From assembly GCA_012797935.1 (NCBI GenBank), contig JAAZOC010000033.1, positions 1-5,605 on the forward strand: DNA of 5,605 nt. Reading direction: 5' to 3'. The notes beneath the pieces were generated by a model that had not been told where the DNA came from, did no database searches, and worked only from the letters and a program-made list of their open reading frames with translations. This document shows positions 5,471 through 5,605 of this stretch, piece by piece. The DNA comes from Candidatus Microgenomates bacterium. GTDB taxonomy: Bacteria; Patescibacteriota; Dojkabacteria; SC72. Numbering within the stretch: the stretch's first letter is position 1; every line of letters starts with the position of its first letter. Both the position numbers and the translations under genes were made by a program.

Positions 5471-5605
5471 CTACCTCATTGCAAATTTCTTCATAAAAAT
5501 ATAGAATAAATCCTAATGTATAAACAGTTTGGTATTAACAAATCAAAAATCTGTAGGATCGTCTTCTCGACACACACCAATTAATGATGTCGTACTTTTT
5601 CACAA
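5471..5605. other. Intergenic tail without a recognised gene
   Basis: After the rsmD stop, 135 bp remain. On the + strand the ATG at 5516 opens a 22-codon frame ending in TAA at 5582-5584 (MYKQFGINKSK...), too short to call as a gene. On the - strand a frame is open from about 5603 down to a stop at 5535-5537 and could be the end of a convergent gene, but its product is not recognisable. Bases 5551-5595 are 20/45 G+C, richer than the coding DNA around. Complementary segments exist: ATCCT (5510-5514) with AGGAT (5555-5559), ACAG (5524-5527) with CTGT (5551-5554), and CGACA (5568-5572) with TGTCG (5588-5592), the last followed by TTTTT at 5596-5600. A structured RNA, an mRNA leader or a weak terminator are all possible. 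Confidence 0.4.
5479..5507 (+). promoter_or_regulatory. Candidate promoter in the 3' intergenic region
   Basis: TTGCAA (5479-5484, 4 of 6 to TTGACA, with the strong TTG) is followed after 17 bp by TAGAAT (5502-5507). The -10 ends 8 nt before an ATG at 5516, the same geometry as the other start-proximal boxes in the window. It would transcribe the region to the right, which leaves the window. Confidence 0.4.

Noticed and set aside
5568..5600. CGACA/TGTCG hairpin followed by TTTTT as a rho-independent terminator for rsmD
   Set aside because: Only a 5-bp stem with a 15-nt loop and 3 nt before the T-run, about 100 bp after the rsmD stop; kept only as part of the unexplained tail.
1..5605. CRISPR arrays, insertion sequences, tRNA or rRNA genes
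   Set aside because: No regularly spaced repeats, transposase motifs, terminal inverted repeats or cloverleaf-like segments were seen on either strand.

Overview
The window is AT-rich bacterial DNA with tightly packed genes, all on the + strand. UGA works as an ordinary stop: recG ends in TGA inside an ATGA overlap with the next gene. That argues for genetic code 11 and against the UGA=Gly lineages (Gracilibacteria/SR1). Low GC, short gaps, few Shine-Dalgarno sequences, an RSH enzyme that stops just after its TGS domain, and a membrane-anchored DUF2341 surface protein together suggest a member of the Candidate Phyla Radiation (Patescibacteria), perhaps a low-GC lineage such as Dojkabacteria/WS6 or a Microgenomates-like group. 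This placement is an inference from gene content and not a phylogenetic result.

Layout: (1) 1-302, the C-terminal end of a RelA/SpoT-type (p)ppGpp enzyme, cut by the window edge. (2) 327-437, a 36-residue single-pass membrane protein, 3 bp ahead of recG. (3) 441-2444, complete RecG helicase. (4) 2441-2893, a TrmH/SpoU-family RNA 2'-O-methyltransferase overlapping recG by 4 bp. (5) 2913-4712, a 599-residue anchored extracellular protein with a DUF2341 domain, three tandem modules resembling phage tail-collar domains, and one FnIII-like domain. (6) 4733-5470, an RsmD-type 16S rRNA guanine-N2 methyltransferase with an N-terminal extension of about 47 residues. (7) 5471-5605, no recognised gene, but a promoter-like element followed by GC-richer sequence that could fold.

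Five of the six genes are housekeeping or small cellular genes: stress alarmone, fork repair, RNA modification. The exception is the DUF2341 protein, which sits between the recG-trmH pair and rsmD and has its own good promoter. A repeated regulatory pattern is visible: TAGAAT or TATAAT boxes end 6-8 nt before the start codons of the small membrane protein, the surface protein and rsmD, and before a short ATG frame at 5516. This geometry puts the predicted transcription start on or next to the ATG, so these genes may be expressed from leaderless mRNAs.

The most unusual item is the surface protein. Its repeated GW...GKF...GxTGGxxxHxH...IPPYY pattern is what one expects of phage tail-fibre collar domains, here built into a DUF2341/FnIII cell-surface architecture. 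No CRISPR array, insertion sequence, tRNA or rRNA was seen.
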